Positions 42,078 to 51,500 are shown, numbered from the stretch's first letter. The stretch: DNA of 64,000 bases from Opitutaceae bacterium (GCA_016794625.1 JAEUGY010000114.1:1-64000), one strand, 5' to 3'. Program-made: numbers and translations. The notes: generated by a model not told the origin, from the sequence alone.

Positions 42078-42914
42078 ATGAAGCTCATCCGCCACCTCCT
42101 GCGCACGCCCGGTTTTCTGGTGGGGGCGACCCTGCTCGGGCTCACCCTGGCCATCGCGTTTCTGCCCCCGCTGGTGATGTCGCTCGACGCCTACCAACGG
42201 GTGGGGCTCGCCTACCTTCCGCCGACGGCGGAGCACTGGCTGGGCACCGACCACCTCGGCATCGACATGGTGGCGCTGCTGGTCGCCGGGTTACGGTCGT
42301 CGCTCTATGTCGGTTTCCTCGCCGGCATCATCGCCACGACGCTGGGCACCCTGATCGGCGTTTATGGCGGATACAAGGGCGGGTTGATCGATGATCTGCT
42401 GACGGCGTGCACTAACCTCTTCCTGGTCATCCCGAGCCTCATCGTGCTCATCCTGCTGTCGGGCAGTCTGCAGGAGGGCCGCAGTCTGACCCTGATCGCA
42501 GTCTTCATCGGCTGCACGACCTGGACATGGACCGCGCGCGCCGTGCGGGCGCAGGCCTCGAGTCTGCGTTCCCGCGACCACGTGGCGCTGGCGCGGATCA
42601 ATGGCTACGGGACCCTCGGCATCGTTTTCCTGCACATCCTGCCTTACCTGCTCTCCTACCTGTTCATGGTGTTCATCCTGCAGACGGCGTCGGGCATTCT
42701 CAGCGAATCGGTCATCAGCATGCTCGGACTCGGACCGTATGACTCCATCTCCCTGGGCAACCTGCTCAACCAGGCGATCCGCAACGAGGCGCTCTCGGAT
42801 GGTGCGTGGTGGGCGTTCTTTCCTCCGATGGTGCTGATCACGGTCATCGCCTTCGCCCTGTACGTGATCAACACGTCGATGGAAGGCATCTTCAACCCGC
42901 GTCTGCGGAAGTAG
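42078..42914 (+). CDS. ABC importer permease, OppC/DppC type
   Basis: 278 residues with six membrane segments. LGTDHLGIDMVALLVAGLRS and the EAA loop (VALARINGYGTLGIVFLHILP) are family landmarks. It starts 1 bp after the first permease and ends 3 bp before the first ATPase, so the operon is tight. Confidence 0.94.
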   Translation: MKLIRHLLRTPGFLVGATLLGLTLAIAFLPPLVMSLDAYQRVGLAYLPPTAEHWLGTDHLGIDMVALLVAGLRSSLYVGFLAGIIATTLGTLIGVYGGYKGGLIDDLLTACTNLFLVIPSLIVLILLSGSLQEGRSLTLIAVFIGCTTWTWTARAVRAQASSLRSRDHVALARINGYGTLGIVFLHILPYLLSYLFMVFILQTASGILSESVISMLGLGPYDSISLGNLLNQAIRNEALSDGAWWAFFPPMVLITVIAFALYVINTSMEGIFNPRLRK

Positions 42915-42917
42915 CCC

Positions 42918-43892
42918 ATGACGCCCATTCTGGAAGTCGATCGCCTGAGCCTGCATTACCGGACCCGTTTTGGTGGACGCATCCATGCTGTGGATGATGT
43001 CTCCTTCACCCTACAAAAGGGCGAAATCCTCGGCATCGCCGGGGAGTCCGGCTGTGGCAAGACCACGCTGGTGAGCGGGCTGATGGGGCTGCTGATTCCG
43101 CCGCTGCACCGCACCACCGGGGCAGTGCGCATAGCGGGACGGGACATTCTCGGACTGACGCCGGACGAGGCGCGACGCACGGTGCTCGGGCGGGAGGTGT
43201 CGATGATCCCGCAGGGTGCGTTGAACTCACTCAACCCGACGCGCAAGGTGAAGGACCTGGCCGCCGATGTCATCCGGTCTCACGACGAACGGGCCGACCG
43301 GAGCGCCATCCATGACCGCCTGCGCGAGCGCTTCACCAAGATCGGTCTCGATGCGGACGCGGTGCTCGATGCGTATCCGGTCCAGTTGCCCGCCGGCACC
43401 AAGCAGCGGGTGGTCATTGGCATTTCCACCTTGCTCAACCCGAAGATCGTCATCGCCGACGAGCCGAGTTCGGCGCTCGATGTGTCGACCCAGAAGGCGG
43501 TGATCCGTCTGCTGTTCGACCTGCTCGACGAGGGCATTGTCTCCAGCATGATCTTCATCACCCACGAGCTCTCGCTCCTGCGGCACGTCTCCAGCCGCAT
43601 CGCCGTCATGTACGCCGGCCAGATTGTCGAACTGGGCACGACCGAGCAGGTGATTTTCGACGGACGCCAACCGTACACCCGCGCGCTGATGGGTTCGATG
43701 CTCAGCGCCGAGCCGGGACAGAAGGCGCGCAAGCCGGTCGCAATCGAGGGGGCTCCGCCCTACCTGGGGCAGGAGCTGCACGGATGCCGGTTTGCCCCCC
43801 GCTGTCCGGTGGCGAAGCCGGACTGCGCCGGACGCGACCAGGTCCTGCGCGAAGTGAAAAACCACTGGGTGAGGTGCCATCATGCCGAGTGA
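42918..43892 (+). CDS. ABC importer ATPase, DppD type, with altered signature motif
   Basis: 324 residues. Walker A GESGCGKTTL, Walker B IVIADEPSSALDV and switch His (FITHELS) are intact, and the C-terminal oligopeptide-type extension has the Cys cluster CRFAPRCPVAKPDC. The signature, normally LSGGMRQRV, reads LPAGTKQRV (residues 157-165): the Ser and first Gly that contact ATP are replaced. It overlaps the next ATPase gene by 11 bp. Confidence 0.93.
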   Translation: MTPILEVDRLSLHYRTRFGGRIHAVDDVSFTLQKGEILGIAGESGCGKTTLVSGLMGLLIPPLHRTTGAVRIAGRDILGLTPDEARRTVLGREVSMIPQGALNSLNPTRKVKDLAADVIRSHDERADRSAIHDRLRERFTKIGLDADAVLDAYPVQLPAGTKQRVVIGISTLLNPKIVIADEPSSALDVSTQKAVIRLLFDLLDEGIVSSMIFITHELSLLRHVSSRIAVMYAGQIVELGTTEQVIFDGRQPYTRALMGSMLSAEPGQKARKPVAIEGAPPYLGQELHGCRFAPRCPVAKPDCAGRDQVLREVKNHWVRCHHAE

Positions 43893-44688
43893 TTCCCTGT
43901 GTTTTGAGGCGAACCACCTGTCGCGGGCCTTTGGGCACGGACGCCGGCGCCGCCTGGCTGTCAATGACGCCACCTTCACCATCCGCGAGCGCGAGATCGT
44001 CTCACTCGTTGGCCAGTCCGGCTGCGGCAAGACCGTGCTCGCCAAGATGCTGCTCCGTCTGGAGAAACCGACCTCCGGCCAGCTGCTGTTCCGCGGACGT
44101 CCGATCGACGCCGCGGCCGACCCGCGTGAACACTGGCGGCAGGTCCAGGCTGTCTTTCAGGATCCCTACGCGGCCTTCAATCAGTTCTTCTCCATCCGCT
44201 CGCAGCTGAAGGCGGCGTTCCACCTGTTTCCCCAGCGACCCTCGGAACGGGAGATGGAGGAGCGCGTCGACCAGGCGCTGCTCGCGGTCAATATCCGTCC
44301 GCCGGATATCGAAGGAAAATACCCCTTTGAACTCTCAGGGGGCCAGATGCAGCGCATGCTGCTCGCCCGGATTTTCATCCTGCGCCCCCAGGTGCTGATC
44401 GCGGACGAGCCCACCTCGATGGTCGATGCCTGCAGCCGGGCAGGCATCCTTGAGTACCTGATGAAGCTGAAGGAGGAGCTCCAGATGACGATCGTGTTTG
44501 TGACGCACGACATCGGTCTCGCCTACTATGTCTCGGACCGGATCTTCATCCTCCACGAAGGCCAGATCGTCGAGCAAGGCACCCCCGACGCGGTCACGCA
44601 GAGCCCGACCAGCCCGGTCACGCGACAGCTGCTCGACGACATTCCGTCGCTGCACCGCGAATGGATCGGGCGGGCGCCGCGCGCCTGA
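43882..44688 (+). CDS. ABC importer ATPase, DppF type
   Basis: 268 residues. Walker A GQSGCGKTVL, Q-loop (VFQDPYAAFNQ), canonical signature LSGGQMQRMLLAR, Walker B VLIADEPTSMVDA and switch His (FVTHDIGLAYY) are present. It pairs with the upstream ATPase; since that one has an altered signature, one ATP site of the heterodimer is canonical and one is probably degenerate. Last gene of the importer operon. Confidence 0.94.
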   Translation: MPSDSLCFEANHLSRAFGHGRRRRLAVNDATFTIREREIVSLVGQSGCGKTVLAKMLLRLEKPTSGQLLFRGRPIDAAADPREHWRQVQAVFQDPYAAFNQFFSIRSQLKAAFHLFPQRPSEREMEERVDQALLAVNIRPPDIEGKYPFELSGGQMQRMLLARIFILRPQVLIADEPTSMVDACSRAGILEYLMKLKEELQMTIVFVTHDIGLAYYVSDRIFILHEGQIVEQGTPDAVTQSPTSPVTRQLLDDIPSLHREWIGRAPRA

Positions 44689-44720
44689 GAGGGCAGAGAC
44701 CAGTCGGATTCCGATGTAGA

Positions 44721-44742
44721 GGAACGCGGAACGCGTTTCTTC
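44721..44742 (+). terminator. Possible terminator of the importer operon
   Basis: AACGCG and CGCGTT pair perfectly around GAA, followed by TCTTTCTTC-like pyrimidines (TTCTTC). It is 32 bp after the last importer gene. The stem is short. Confidence 0.35.
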
Positions 44743-44767
44743 ATCCGAGGACTGCACTCAGCGTTCC

Positions 44768-44883
44768 TCCGTTGGAGGTGGCCTCGCTGAGGCCGCGACG
44801 GGACCAATCGGTCCCGCCTCCGTGCTCCGATTTCTGCACGCGAAGCCAATCCCCGCGGGGTCAGCGACCCCACCTCCAACGGA
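44768..44883. repeat. Inverted-repeat intergenic element with internal hairpins
   Basis: The outer arms TCCGTTGGAGGTGG and CCACCTCCAACGGA (14 bp, perfect) enclose three small hairpins: GGCCTC-GCT-GAGGCC, GGGACC-AATC-GGTCCC and GGGGTC-AGC-GACCCC. The edge TCCGTTGGAGG also begins the nested element near 19852, so these belong to one dispersed repeat family. Confidence 0.75.
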
Positions 44884-44911
44884 CACGGACTATCCCACCA
44901 GGTCCGAACAC

Positions 44912-44948
44912 TTCAGCGTTAAACATTCAGCGTTTTGCGTTCAGCGTT
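44912..44948. repeat. Three direct copies of TTCAGCGTT, 14-bp period
   Basis: TTCAGCGTT occurs at 44912, 44926 and 44940. The same word in reverse complement occurs near 51472. It sits just beyond the 3' end of the cvfB-like gene and next to the inverted-repeat element. Confidence 0.6.
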
Positions 44949-44966
44949 TCTCCGTCTCCCCTCCGC

Positions 44967-45809
44967 CTACGGCAGCCGGATACCTGTATCCTCAATGACG
45001 ATGCGTTTGGCCTTGAAGAGGATGCCGATGGCTTGTTTGAAGGCTTTTTTGCTCACCTCGAAGGTGGCGCGGATTTCCTCGGGGGAGCTGCCATCGTGCA
45101 GGGCCAATCGGCCGCCCGGGCTGGCCTTGACGGCGTCGAGGATTTTGTCGGTCAAGGGGGCGATGCGCTGGTAACCGACGCGAGTGCCGTGCGGCGTCAG
45201 GTCGATCTTGCCATCGGGCCGCACGGAGCGGATGAAGCCGTCCATCGTCTGTCCCGGGGCGAGGGCGCCGGGAAGGTCGCTGAAATAGAGCAGGCCCCGG
45301 TGTGTGTGGTTGACGATGGCATTGTAGCCCAGCGGCGTCGCATCGATCACGAGCAACTTGACCGCCTGACCCGGAGTGAAGCGGGGAGGGGTGAGGTTGA
45401 GGTACCGGTTCAGCCGGGCGCTGGCGATGATGCGGTCGGTCCGCTCGTCGAGGGCCACGCGTACGATCAGCCAGGCGCCCTCCCGCAGCGGGCTGGTTTG
45501 TTCGCGAATCGGCAGCAGCAGGTCCTTTTCCAGACCCCAGTCGAGAAAGACCCCGATACGGGGATTGATGCTGACCACGCGCAGGTAGGCGAACTGGCCC
45601 ACTTCGGCGTAGGGTGTTTCCGAGGTGGCGACGAGCCGGTCTTCGGAGTCGCGGTAAACGAACACGTCGACCGCGCTGCCGACGAGCGGCCGTTGTTTCA
45701 GGTAGCGACCGGGCAGCAGAATCTCCCCGTGGGAGCCTCCGTCGAGGTAGTACCCCGGAGGCGCCTCGCGCACGAACGGGAGGGAGTTGCGTTTGCCAAT
45801 GAGTGCCAT
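44967..45809 (-). CDS. cvfB: CvfB-like S1-domain RNA-binding protein
   Basis: 280 residues. Three S1-like beta-barrel segments (GQFAYLRVVSINPRIGVFLD, AWLIVRVALDERTDR, GFIRSVRPDGKIDLTPHGTR) and a C-terminal winged-helix segment (EEIRATFEVSKKAFKQAIGI…KRIVIEDTGIRLP) match the CvfB/YitL family. That family binds RNA and affects virulence-factor expression in Staphylococcus; the role here is not known. It is separated from the GH16 gene by 62 bp on the same strand but is functionally unrelated. Confidence 0.92.
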   Translation of the reverse strand: MALIGKRNSLPFVREAPPGYYLDGGSHGEILLPGRYLKQRPLVGSAVDVFVYRDSEDRLVATSETPYAEVGQFAYLRVVSINPRIGVFLDWGLEKDLLLPIREQTSPLREGAWLIVRVALDERTDRIIASARLNRYLNLTPPRFTPGQAVKLLVIDATPLGYNAIVNHTHRGLLYFSDLPGALAPGQTMDGFIRSVRPDGKIDLTPHGTRVGYQRIAPLTDKILDAVKASPGGRLALHDGSSPEEIRATFEVSKKAFKQAIGILFKAKRIVIEDTGIRLP

Positions 45810-45871
45810 GGAAACGCCATCCTGCCTGTTTCCCGCCGCATGAGGAGGTTTTTCCGCCAGCTGAACGCGGA

Positions 45872-47710
45872 CTAGGGGGTGGGCTCTGGCGATGACGCGA
45901 CCTCGTGCGCCGCAAGCGCCCGGTTGTAGACCCGGAGGTGGCGGACGGTGCCGCGGTAGTTTTGGAAGGCGGTGGCGGGCGGGTGTGGGTCGCGGGCCAG
46001 GAGGGTGACGTCACCGGCCGCTTCGTAGCGGCCGCTGTTGGCGCCGAGGCGGCCGGGGGCGGTCGTGTCTTGGGGGGCGTGGGTCAGGCCCTCCACGCGC
46101 TGGCGCAGAGTGCCGTCGACGTAGATCGTGGCGGTGCCGCGGTCGTAGACGCACGCGATGCGAAGGGGCTGGCCGGGTCGATACGCCTGGGGCACGAGGA
46201 GGTCGCGGTGGTCGGCCTGGCTGCCGAGCCGGAAAAGTAGCCCGCCTTCCGCGGTCAGGCCAACGCCCCAGCCGTGCTGACCGGTTTTGGGCAACCGGGC
46301 GACGGGAAAGGTGGTGGCAAGGCGTTCGGGGGTGAGCACGAGCGACACGGTCATGCTCTCACCCAAGCCGACATTGCGTCCGAAAAAGTAGAACTTCTCG
46401 TCACCCTGAAAAGCGATCGGGCGTTGCTGGGCGATTTCCCAGATGGGCGCCCCGGGCTGAAACGCGAACGACCGGCTGGGACGCACCTCCTGCCCGGGCA
46501 ACGGGGGTTTGAGGAATTGGACTTCGTCGAATTCGACGGCATCACCCGTCGCGCCGGCACTCTCAAGGGTGATGGTCGCCCGGTGGTGGGTCACGGCGAT
46601 GCCTGCCAGGCGGATGCTGTTCCAGCTTCCGGCCGCCGGGAGATCGAGGGTGCGGTCGCCCCCGCCGAGTCCGGAGACCACGATGCGGGCGAGGCGGGGC
46701 TTTCCTTCCACGCGGACGCGGGCGCGGAGCTCGTAGTCGCCATTGCGGATGAACTCGAGTGTCTGCGTGGTGGCCGCGGCGTACGCGCGGTCCGCGGCAT
46801 GGCGGAGCTTAAAGTCGCCGTGGGCGGCGGCACCGCGTACGACCCGGCCGGCGGCGGGATCACCGGCTTCGCGCCAGGCCACGGGCAGGTCGAGGGATAC
46901 CTTGTCCTGATTGTATTCAAAGCCTCCATTCGGCAGCAGGGTGTGGCCGGCATGGTCGCGGGCGTAGAAGCGGACGTAGTCAAAGCGGGTTTCCCCGGGC
47001 TGGAGGTGCGGGTCGACGGTGCCGACGCCGTTCAACGCCGTCAGCCAGAGGTTCTGCGCGGCGACGAGGTCGGGAAAGTCGGCGCGCGCCACCTCGCGTC
47101 CCTGATCGTAGAAGACGACGCCGTCCGGCGTATACTCGTAGGCGTCGATCCACCACCCGTCGGGCGGCAGGTGCAGCGGCACCTGGCCCCGGTGAGGCCA
47201 GGCAAGCTCGAGGTAACCGCGGGTGGAGACATCGACGTAGAGGTTGTTGCAGGCGATCTTCTGGGTCGAATCGATCTCATGGGAGTCGATTTCGAAGATG
47301 GAGTTGTTCTCGGTCCCGCCCATGCCCCGCTGCCAGAACGCGGTGTGCACGCCGCGTCCAGCCATGAAGGGTCGCGACCGCGTCTCGTAGTATCCGTAGC
47401 CGAAGCGATGGGTGCTGATCAGGCCGCCGCCGGTGTGGGCCGGGACTCCGTCGATCGTCTCCTGTCGCGCCTCGATGATCAGATGTCCGTCCGCCAGGCG
47501 GACATTGCGTTCGAGGTTGAGCCCGTTGATGCCCTGGCCGGTGCGCGGGCCGACGCGGTGGTTCCACGCGACGCGGTCGACGGTCTGCCCGTCAAACTCA
47601 TCGGCGAAGAGCAGTTCGTAGTCGGCCGAAGGGGGAGCGGCCGACAGCGCGGCCGCGAGCACACCACCGGCGGCAAATCGGATCAGCAGTGCGGGAACGG
47701 AGAAGGGCAT
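45872..47710 (-). CDS. Secreted GH16-type glycoside hydrolase with C-terminal lectin-like domains
   Basis: 612 residues with a signal peptide (MPFSVPALLIRFAAGGVLAA). The catalytic GH16 sandwich (about 25-265) has LLFADEFDG, the nucleophile/acid motif FEIDSHEID (E-I-D-x-x-E), GYGYYETRSR and LWLTALNGVG. A CBM-like sandwich (about 270-410, NGGFEY…EFDEVQFLKPP) and a LamG/concanavalin-like domain (about 430-605, VDGTLRQRVEG…LRVYNRALAAHE) follow. GH16 enzymes cut beta-1,3/1,4-glucans or marine galactans; the specificity cannot be read here. It is the last gene of the carbohydrate locus, 90 bp after a TonB receptor. Confidence 0.88.
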   Translation of the reverse strand: MPFSVPALLIRFAAGGVLAAALSAAPPSADYELLFADEFDGQTVDRVAWNHRVGPRTGQGINGLNLERNVRLADGHLIIEARQETIDGVPAHTGGGLISTHRFGYGYYETRSRPFMAGRGVHTAFWQRGMGGTENNSIFEIDSHEIDSTQKIACNNLYVDVSTRGYLELAWPHRGQVPLHLPPDGWWIDAYEYTPDGVVFYDQGREVARADFPDLVAAQNLWLTALNGVGTVDPHLQPGETRFDYVRFYARDHAGHTLLPNGGFEYNQDKVSLDLPVAWREAGDPAAGRVVRGAAAHGDFKLRHAADRAYAAATTQTLEFIRNGDYELRARVRVEGKPRLARIVVSGLGGGDRTLDLPAAGSWNSIRLAGIAVTHHRATITLESAGATGDAVEFDEVQFLKPPLPGQEVRPSRSFAFQPGAPIWEIAQQRPIAFQGDEKFYFFGRNVGLGESMTVSLVLTPERLATTFPVARLPKTGQHGWGVGLTAEGGLLFRLGSQADHRDLLVPQAYRPGQPLRIACVYDRGTATIYVDGTLRQRVEGLTHAPQDTTAPGRLGANSGRYEAAGDVTLLARDPHPPATAFQNYRGTVRHLRVYNRALAAHEVASSPEPTP

Positions 47711-47800
47711 GGACGTAGCGCCGCAGCATGATGCCCAGCCGGTGCGGCGGCCGCTGGGAGGGTGGTGGACCGGGCGAAGGCGAGGCCGCGTCCGGAGGGA

Positions 47801-50014
47801 TCAGTACCGATACTCCACCGAGAGCCGGTAGGACATCGGATCGGCCCGGCCGAGGGAGCTCGGGTAGTAGACTTCATCGGTCAGGTTGCTGATCAGGAGG
47901 TTGTAGTTGGCGGTCCGGCCAAAGAGCTTGCCGGAGTAGCCGACGCGGGCGTTCACCACGAGACGGGGATCGAGGAGGAACGGATCGGGCGTCTCGAACG
48001 CCTTGGCCTGGCTGCGGAAGCTGACATTGGCGCCGGTGGAGAAGCCCTTGAGTGCACCGCGGGTGAAGCGATAGGAGGTGTTGAAGGTGGCGGTGTGGGT
48101 GGGCGAGCGCGGCAGCGTGCGTCCGATGATCGAGGCGTTGGCCGGGTTCTTGGTCACCTTGGCGTCGACATAGGTGTATCCACCGACCAGTTGCCAGTTC
48201 TTCGTCACATTGGCAGAAAGCCGGAATTCGGCGCCCTTTGACCCGGTCTCCCCGACCTGCAGCTCATAGTTGTAGGTCCCGAACTCGTCGGTGGCGGTGA
48301 AGCTCTGGCGAGCATTGGTGTAGCGGATGTCAAAGACCGTCATCTGGCCGCTGTAGCGACCGTCGCCGAAGTCGTACTTCACACCGTAGTCGAGCCCCTT
48401 GGCGATGAGCGGATCGAAGGGTGTCAGGCTGCGATCCTGGTTGGTGCGCAGGGAGGAGATCTGGCGGAAGGATTCCGACATGTTGACATACAGTCCGAGC
48501 GCCGGGGTGACCCGCCAGACGGCGCCGGCCTGGGGCGTGTAGCGCGGCTCGGGTTGGATGCGCAGGCGGGTGTTCGTCAGGTAGTTCAACGAAAGCACGT
48601 TGACCTTCGAGTAGTTGAGGCCGGCGAGGAACATCAGTCGCTCGTCGAAGAGGGCGAGGGCGTCGACGAGGTAGATCTTGTCCTCCCAGACTTTGGTTCC
48701 AGCATAACCGCTGACGCGGGCCAGTTCGATGCCCGGCACCGTGCGGTTCCAGGTGGCGGGATTGGCGAGGTCCCAGTTGGCGGGCGCGGCCACGCCGACT
48801 CCGCCGACGATGCCGGTGGTGCGGCTGTTGGTGTCGCTGCGGACGTAGTTGTAATCCCATCCGGCGACCACGCGCGTGTAGTGACGGCGGCCAAAATCGA
48901 AGCGAGCGGCCAGATTGAGGGTGTTGGCAAAGGTTTGTCCGTTCGAATAGCCGCCGGCCAGGCCGCGGCCCCAGGGCAGGGTGACAGGGGTGGTCAGGGT
49001 CGGCGTCGTGGCGGTTGAACCGTTCTCCCAGTTGTTGCGACGGAAGGAGTTCACGCCGGATTGGTTGCGGATGAGAATGCGGTCGGTGATGGCGTGCTCC
49101 AGGGTGAGCGAGTAGAGCCGGTTCGCCAGATTGGTACCGAGGCCTGGACCCTGCGCGCTCCAGGAGTCGGGCAGGACGGTGTCGTCGAACTTGACTACAT
49201 TGTTCACGCGGTCGGTGTAGCGCAGCCAGTTGCCAAGTCCGACGAAGCTCATGTCCACATACTCGAGATCGAGGGTGGCCGAGGTACCCTTGCGCGGCTG
49301 CCAACGGATGACCGGGGCGATGAAGCGCTTGATCTGCGAATCGTAGTCCCGGTAGCCCTCGCGATCCATCCAGGAGCCGTCGACGCGATACGTGAGGGTC
49401 TTGGACTTGTTCAACGGGCCGGTGGTGCCCAGCTCCGCGCGGACGTACTCCCAGGAACCGATCTCCAGGCGCAGGTTGGTGCTGGCGCGGGCGGAGGGCT
49501 GCTTGGTCACGGTGTTGGCCACGCCGCCGGGATCAATTTGCCCGTAGAGCACGGAGGCGGGGCCGTTGACGACTTCGACCCGGGCCACGTTGGCGGAATC
49601 GTAGCTGCGCAAGTTGGTGTTTCCGTTGCGCGCGGTGAAAAACGTGGTGAAGCCGCGCACCGTGTAGCTCTCGGAGGCTCCCGAGGCCCGCTGGCTGTTG
49701 GATACACCGGACGAGAGGCCGAGAATGTCGTACACGTCGGTCAGGCCGTAGTCCTTGAAGAGGTCCTCGGTGAGGATGTCGAGCGATACGGGCAGCTTCT
49801 TCAGGTCGGTGGCGATCTTGGTCGCGCTGGTGGAATTGGTCGCGGCATAGCCGGTCTCCGCTTCGCTTTCGATGGTGAACGCCGGCAGGGTCACGGCGGA
49901 CTCCGACGCGGGTGCGGGCGGCGTGGTCACCGCGGTCTGCGCGGTCAGTACACCGGCGAGGCCGCCAGACAGGGAAAGGGCGAGCAGGAGGCGGGCAGGG
50001 GTGAAGGTCATCAT
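47801..50014 (-). CDS. TonB-dependent receptor (737 residues)
   Basis: Signal peptide (TPARLLLALSLSGGLAGVLTA), then LPAFTIESEAETGYAATNST and a plug (LPVSLDILTEDLFKDYGLTD, DILGLSSGVSN, VRGFTTFF, VEVVNGPASVLYGQIDPGGV) and a barrel ending in YRLSVEYRY. The layout is like ferrichrome-type receptors (TIGR01783-like), but the LacI-type operator 90 bp upstream and the surrounding glycosidases make a sugar ligand likely. Lies between the GH43-like gene and GH16 on the same strand. Confidence 0.94.
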   Translation of the reverse strand: MMTFTPARLLLALSLSGGLAGVLTAQTAVTTPPAPASESAVTLPAFTIESEAETGYAATNSTSATKIATDLKKLPVSLDILTEDLFKDYGLTDVYDILGLSSGVSNSQRASGASESYTVRGFTTFFTARNGNTNLRSYDSANVARVEVVNGPASVLYGQIDPGGVANTVTKQPSARASTNLRLEIGSWEYVRAELGTTGPLNKSKTLTYRVDGSWMDREGYRDYDSQIKRFIAPVIRWQPRKGTSATLDLEYVDMSFVGLGNWLRYTDRVNNVVKFDDTVLPDSWSAQGPGLGTNLANRLYSLTLEHAITDRILIRNQSGVNSFRRNNWENGSTATTPTLTTPVTLPWGRGLAGGYSNGQTFANTLNLAARFDFGRRHYTRVVAGWDYNYVRSDTNSRTTGIVGGVGVAAPANWDLANPATWNRTVPGIELARVSGYAGTKVWEDKIYLVDALALFDERLMFLAGLNYSKVNVLSLNYLTNTRLRIQPEPRYTPQAGAVWRVTPALGLYVNMSESFRQISSLRTNQDRSLTPFDPLIAKGLDYGVKYDFGDGRYSGQMTVFDIRYTNARQSFTATDEFGTYNYELQVGETGSKGAEFRLSANVTKNWQLVGGYTYVDAKVTKNPANASIIGRTLPRSPTHTATFNTSYRFTRGALKGFSTGANVSFRSQAKAFETPDPFLLDPRLVVNARVGYSGKLFGRTANYNLLISNLTDEVYYPSSLGRADPMSYRLSVEYRY

Positions 50015-50103
50015 AGGGAGAAGGAAGCGCGGGGTCGCCGTCGGGGTGGAGTGCGCTCACCCCATGGCCTGACGGGTGGGAGTCGATGCGACAAGGGAGG
50101 CAC

Positions 50104-50121
50104 AGGTGAAACTGTTCACCT
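50104..50121. promoter_or_regulatory. LacI-type operator upstream of TonB receptor 1
   Basis: AGGTGAAACTGTTCACCT: perfect 7-bp arms AGGTGAA/TTCACCT around ACTG. The centre is about 98 bp upstream of the receptor start. It is the most symmetric of three sites sharing GTGAA-N4-TTCAC. Confidence 0.75.
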
Positions 50122-50186
50122 GGGTAAAATGACCGGAATGTGAAGCCAGGCCGGCCAGGGGGCCGGGCCGACGCCGGCGGGCGCGG

Positions 50187-51353
50187 TTACGGGGCGGGAT
50201 CGATCCGGAGAGGAATCTGCACGTTGAAGGACGTCTGACCGTCCTTGCGGTAGCCGTCGGTCGCGCCGAAGAGCACGGCCGGCTGGCCCGCAATGAACAA
50301 CAGGGCGGGACGTTCGACCTTTGTGCGGCTGCGCTGGCCGTCGGCCCAGGTGAAGCTCTGGCCGAGGACCAACGGATGCGCGGCGGGTTTCCAGTGCAGA
50401 CCGTCCGGGGACTGAAAGAGAGCGATGGCGCCGGTGTCGCCCGTGAACGTGCCGACCACATCGCGGGCGATGGCGAGATAGCCGCCACCTGGAGCGGGGT
50501 CGGGCCAGAGATAGGGGTCCTCGGCCAGCATCCAGTGGCCGGACGCGCCGGGTGTGTCGGATTCGAAAATACGGCCCGCCGTCTTTACATAGGGTCCCTC
50601 CGGTCGCGCAGCGAGGGCGGCTCCATAGCGAACGTTTCCGCCCATGACCTTGCCCTCCAGCACCTGAACCGCCTTGTAGATGAGAAGGATGCCACCGTCA
50701 GGGCGCACCGCCGCCGCGGGGTTGGTCACGCAGAGGGAATCGAAGGCCGCGCGGTCGGGGTTGACGTCGACGATCGGCTGGTCGAAGCGCCGCCATGGCC
50801 CGGCCGGGTGGTCCGCCACCGCCACGCCAATGCGCTGGTGGTTGCGATGCATCGGGTACGACTGCCCGTCGCCGTGGTTACCCATGTAGAACAGGTAGTA
50901 TTTGCCATTCGGGTGACGCAGGAGGTTGGGATTGTGGGTGACGTCCCCGTCCCAGAACTTGCGACCCGTGGCGGGATTGACACCCCGGGCGGGGAGGGCG
51001 ACCCGGACATGACGATAGGGCCCGAGCGCGTGATCCGCGACCGCGTAGGCGATTTCCGAATGCAGCGCCCAGCCGGGGGCGAAGCCGACAGCCAGCGGCC
51101 AACGCGAATAGAGCAGGTGGAACTTACCGTCGTCGCCTTGGATTGGAGCCCCGCACCAGATATGCCAGGCCGGATCGGAAAACCGCGCCTCCAGCGGGAC
51201 CGGCTGAACCCGTGCGCCCAGGTCTAGCCCCGCGCCCCCGGCCGGCCGGTCGGCGGCGTCGGCGCGGAATGTGACGATGCCCGCTGTCATCAGAGCAGCG
51301 CGGAACAACAGGAGGGAGAAAGTGCGGGAAAAGGACACGGGAAATAGTCTCAT
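50187..51353 (-). CDS. Secreted five-bladed-propeller glycosidase-like protein (GH43/GH117-like)
   Basis: 388 residues from ATG 51353, with a hydrophobic leader (SFSRTFSLLLFRAALMTAG). Blade-like repeats: FSDPAWHIWCGAPIQGDDGK, FHLLYSRWP, WDGDVTHNPNLLRHPNGK, YYLFYMGNHGDG, AVRPDGGILLIYKA, LAEDPYLWPD. The spaced acidic residues (SDP, DGDVTHNP, AEDPY) fit the catalytic triad of clan GH-F/GH-J propellers. The exact family is uncertain. It is upstream of, and on the same strand as, TonB receptor 1, but an operator lies between them. Confidence 0.75.
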   Translation of the reverse strand: MRLFPVSFSRTFSLLLFRAALMTAGIVTFRADAADRPAGGAGLDLGARVQPVPLEARFSDPAWHIWCGAPIQGDDGKFHLLYSRWPLAVGFAPGWALHSEIAYAVADHALGPYRHVRVALPARGVNPATGRKFWDGDVTHNPNLLRHPNGKYYLFYMGNHGDGQSYPMHRNHQRIGVAVADHPAGPWRRFDQPIVDVNPDRAAFDSLCVTNPAAAVRPDGGILLIYKAVQVLEGKVMGGNVRYGAALAARPEGPYVKTAGRIFESDTPGASGHWMLAEDPYLWPDPAPGGGYLAIARDVVGTFTGDTGAIALFQSPDGLHWKPAAHPLVLGQSFTWADGQRSRTKVERPALLFIAGQPAVLFGATDGYRKDGQTSFNVQIPLRIDPAP

Positions 51354-51356
51354 TGT

Positions 51357-51450
51357 AGGGCTGGCCCTTGCGGCCACGCCTAATCACTGAGCCTGCCTAA
51401 GGGCTGGTTTTTGCGGCCACGCCTAAGCCCTGAGCCTGTCGAAGGGCTCC
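51357..51450. repeat. 43-bp tandem repeat, about 2.2 copies
   Basis: Units start at 51357, 51400 and 51443 with AGGGCTGG/AGGGCTCC; each full unit contains TTGCGGCCACGCCTAA and a GAGCCTG tail. The second unit includes GCCCTGAGCCTGTCGAAGGG, whose complement resembles a REP word widespread in bacteria. Positions 51357-51380 reappear inverted at 51564-51587 with one mismatch. Confidence 0.75.
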
Positions 51451-51500
51451 TGCAATCGGGGTGTGAACGGTTAACGCTGAAGTTGTGGAACGGTACGAGG

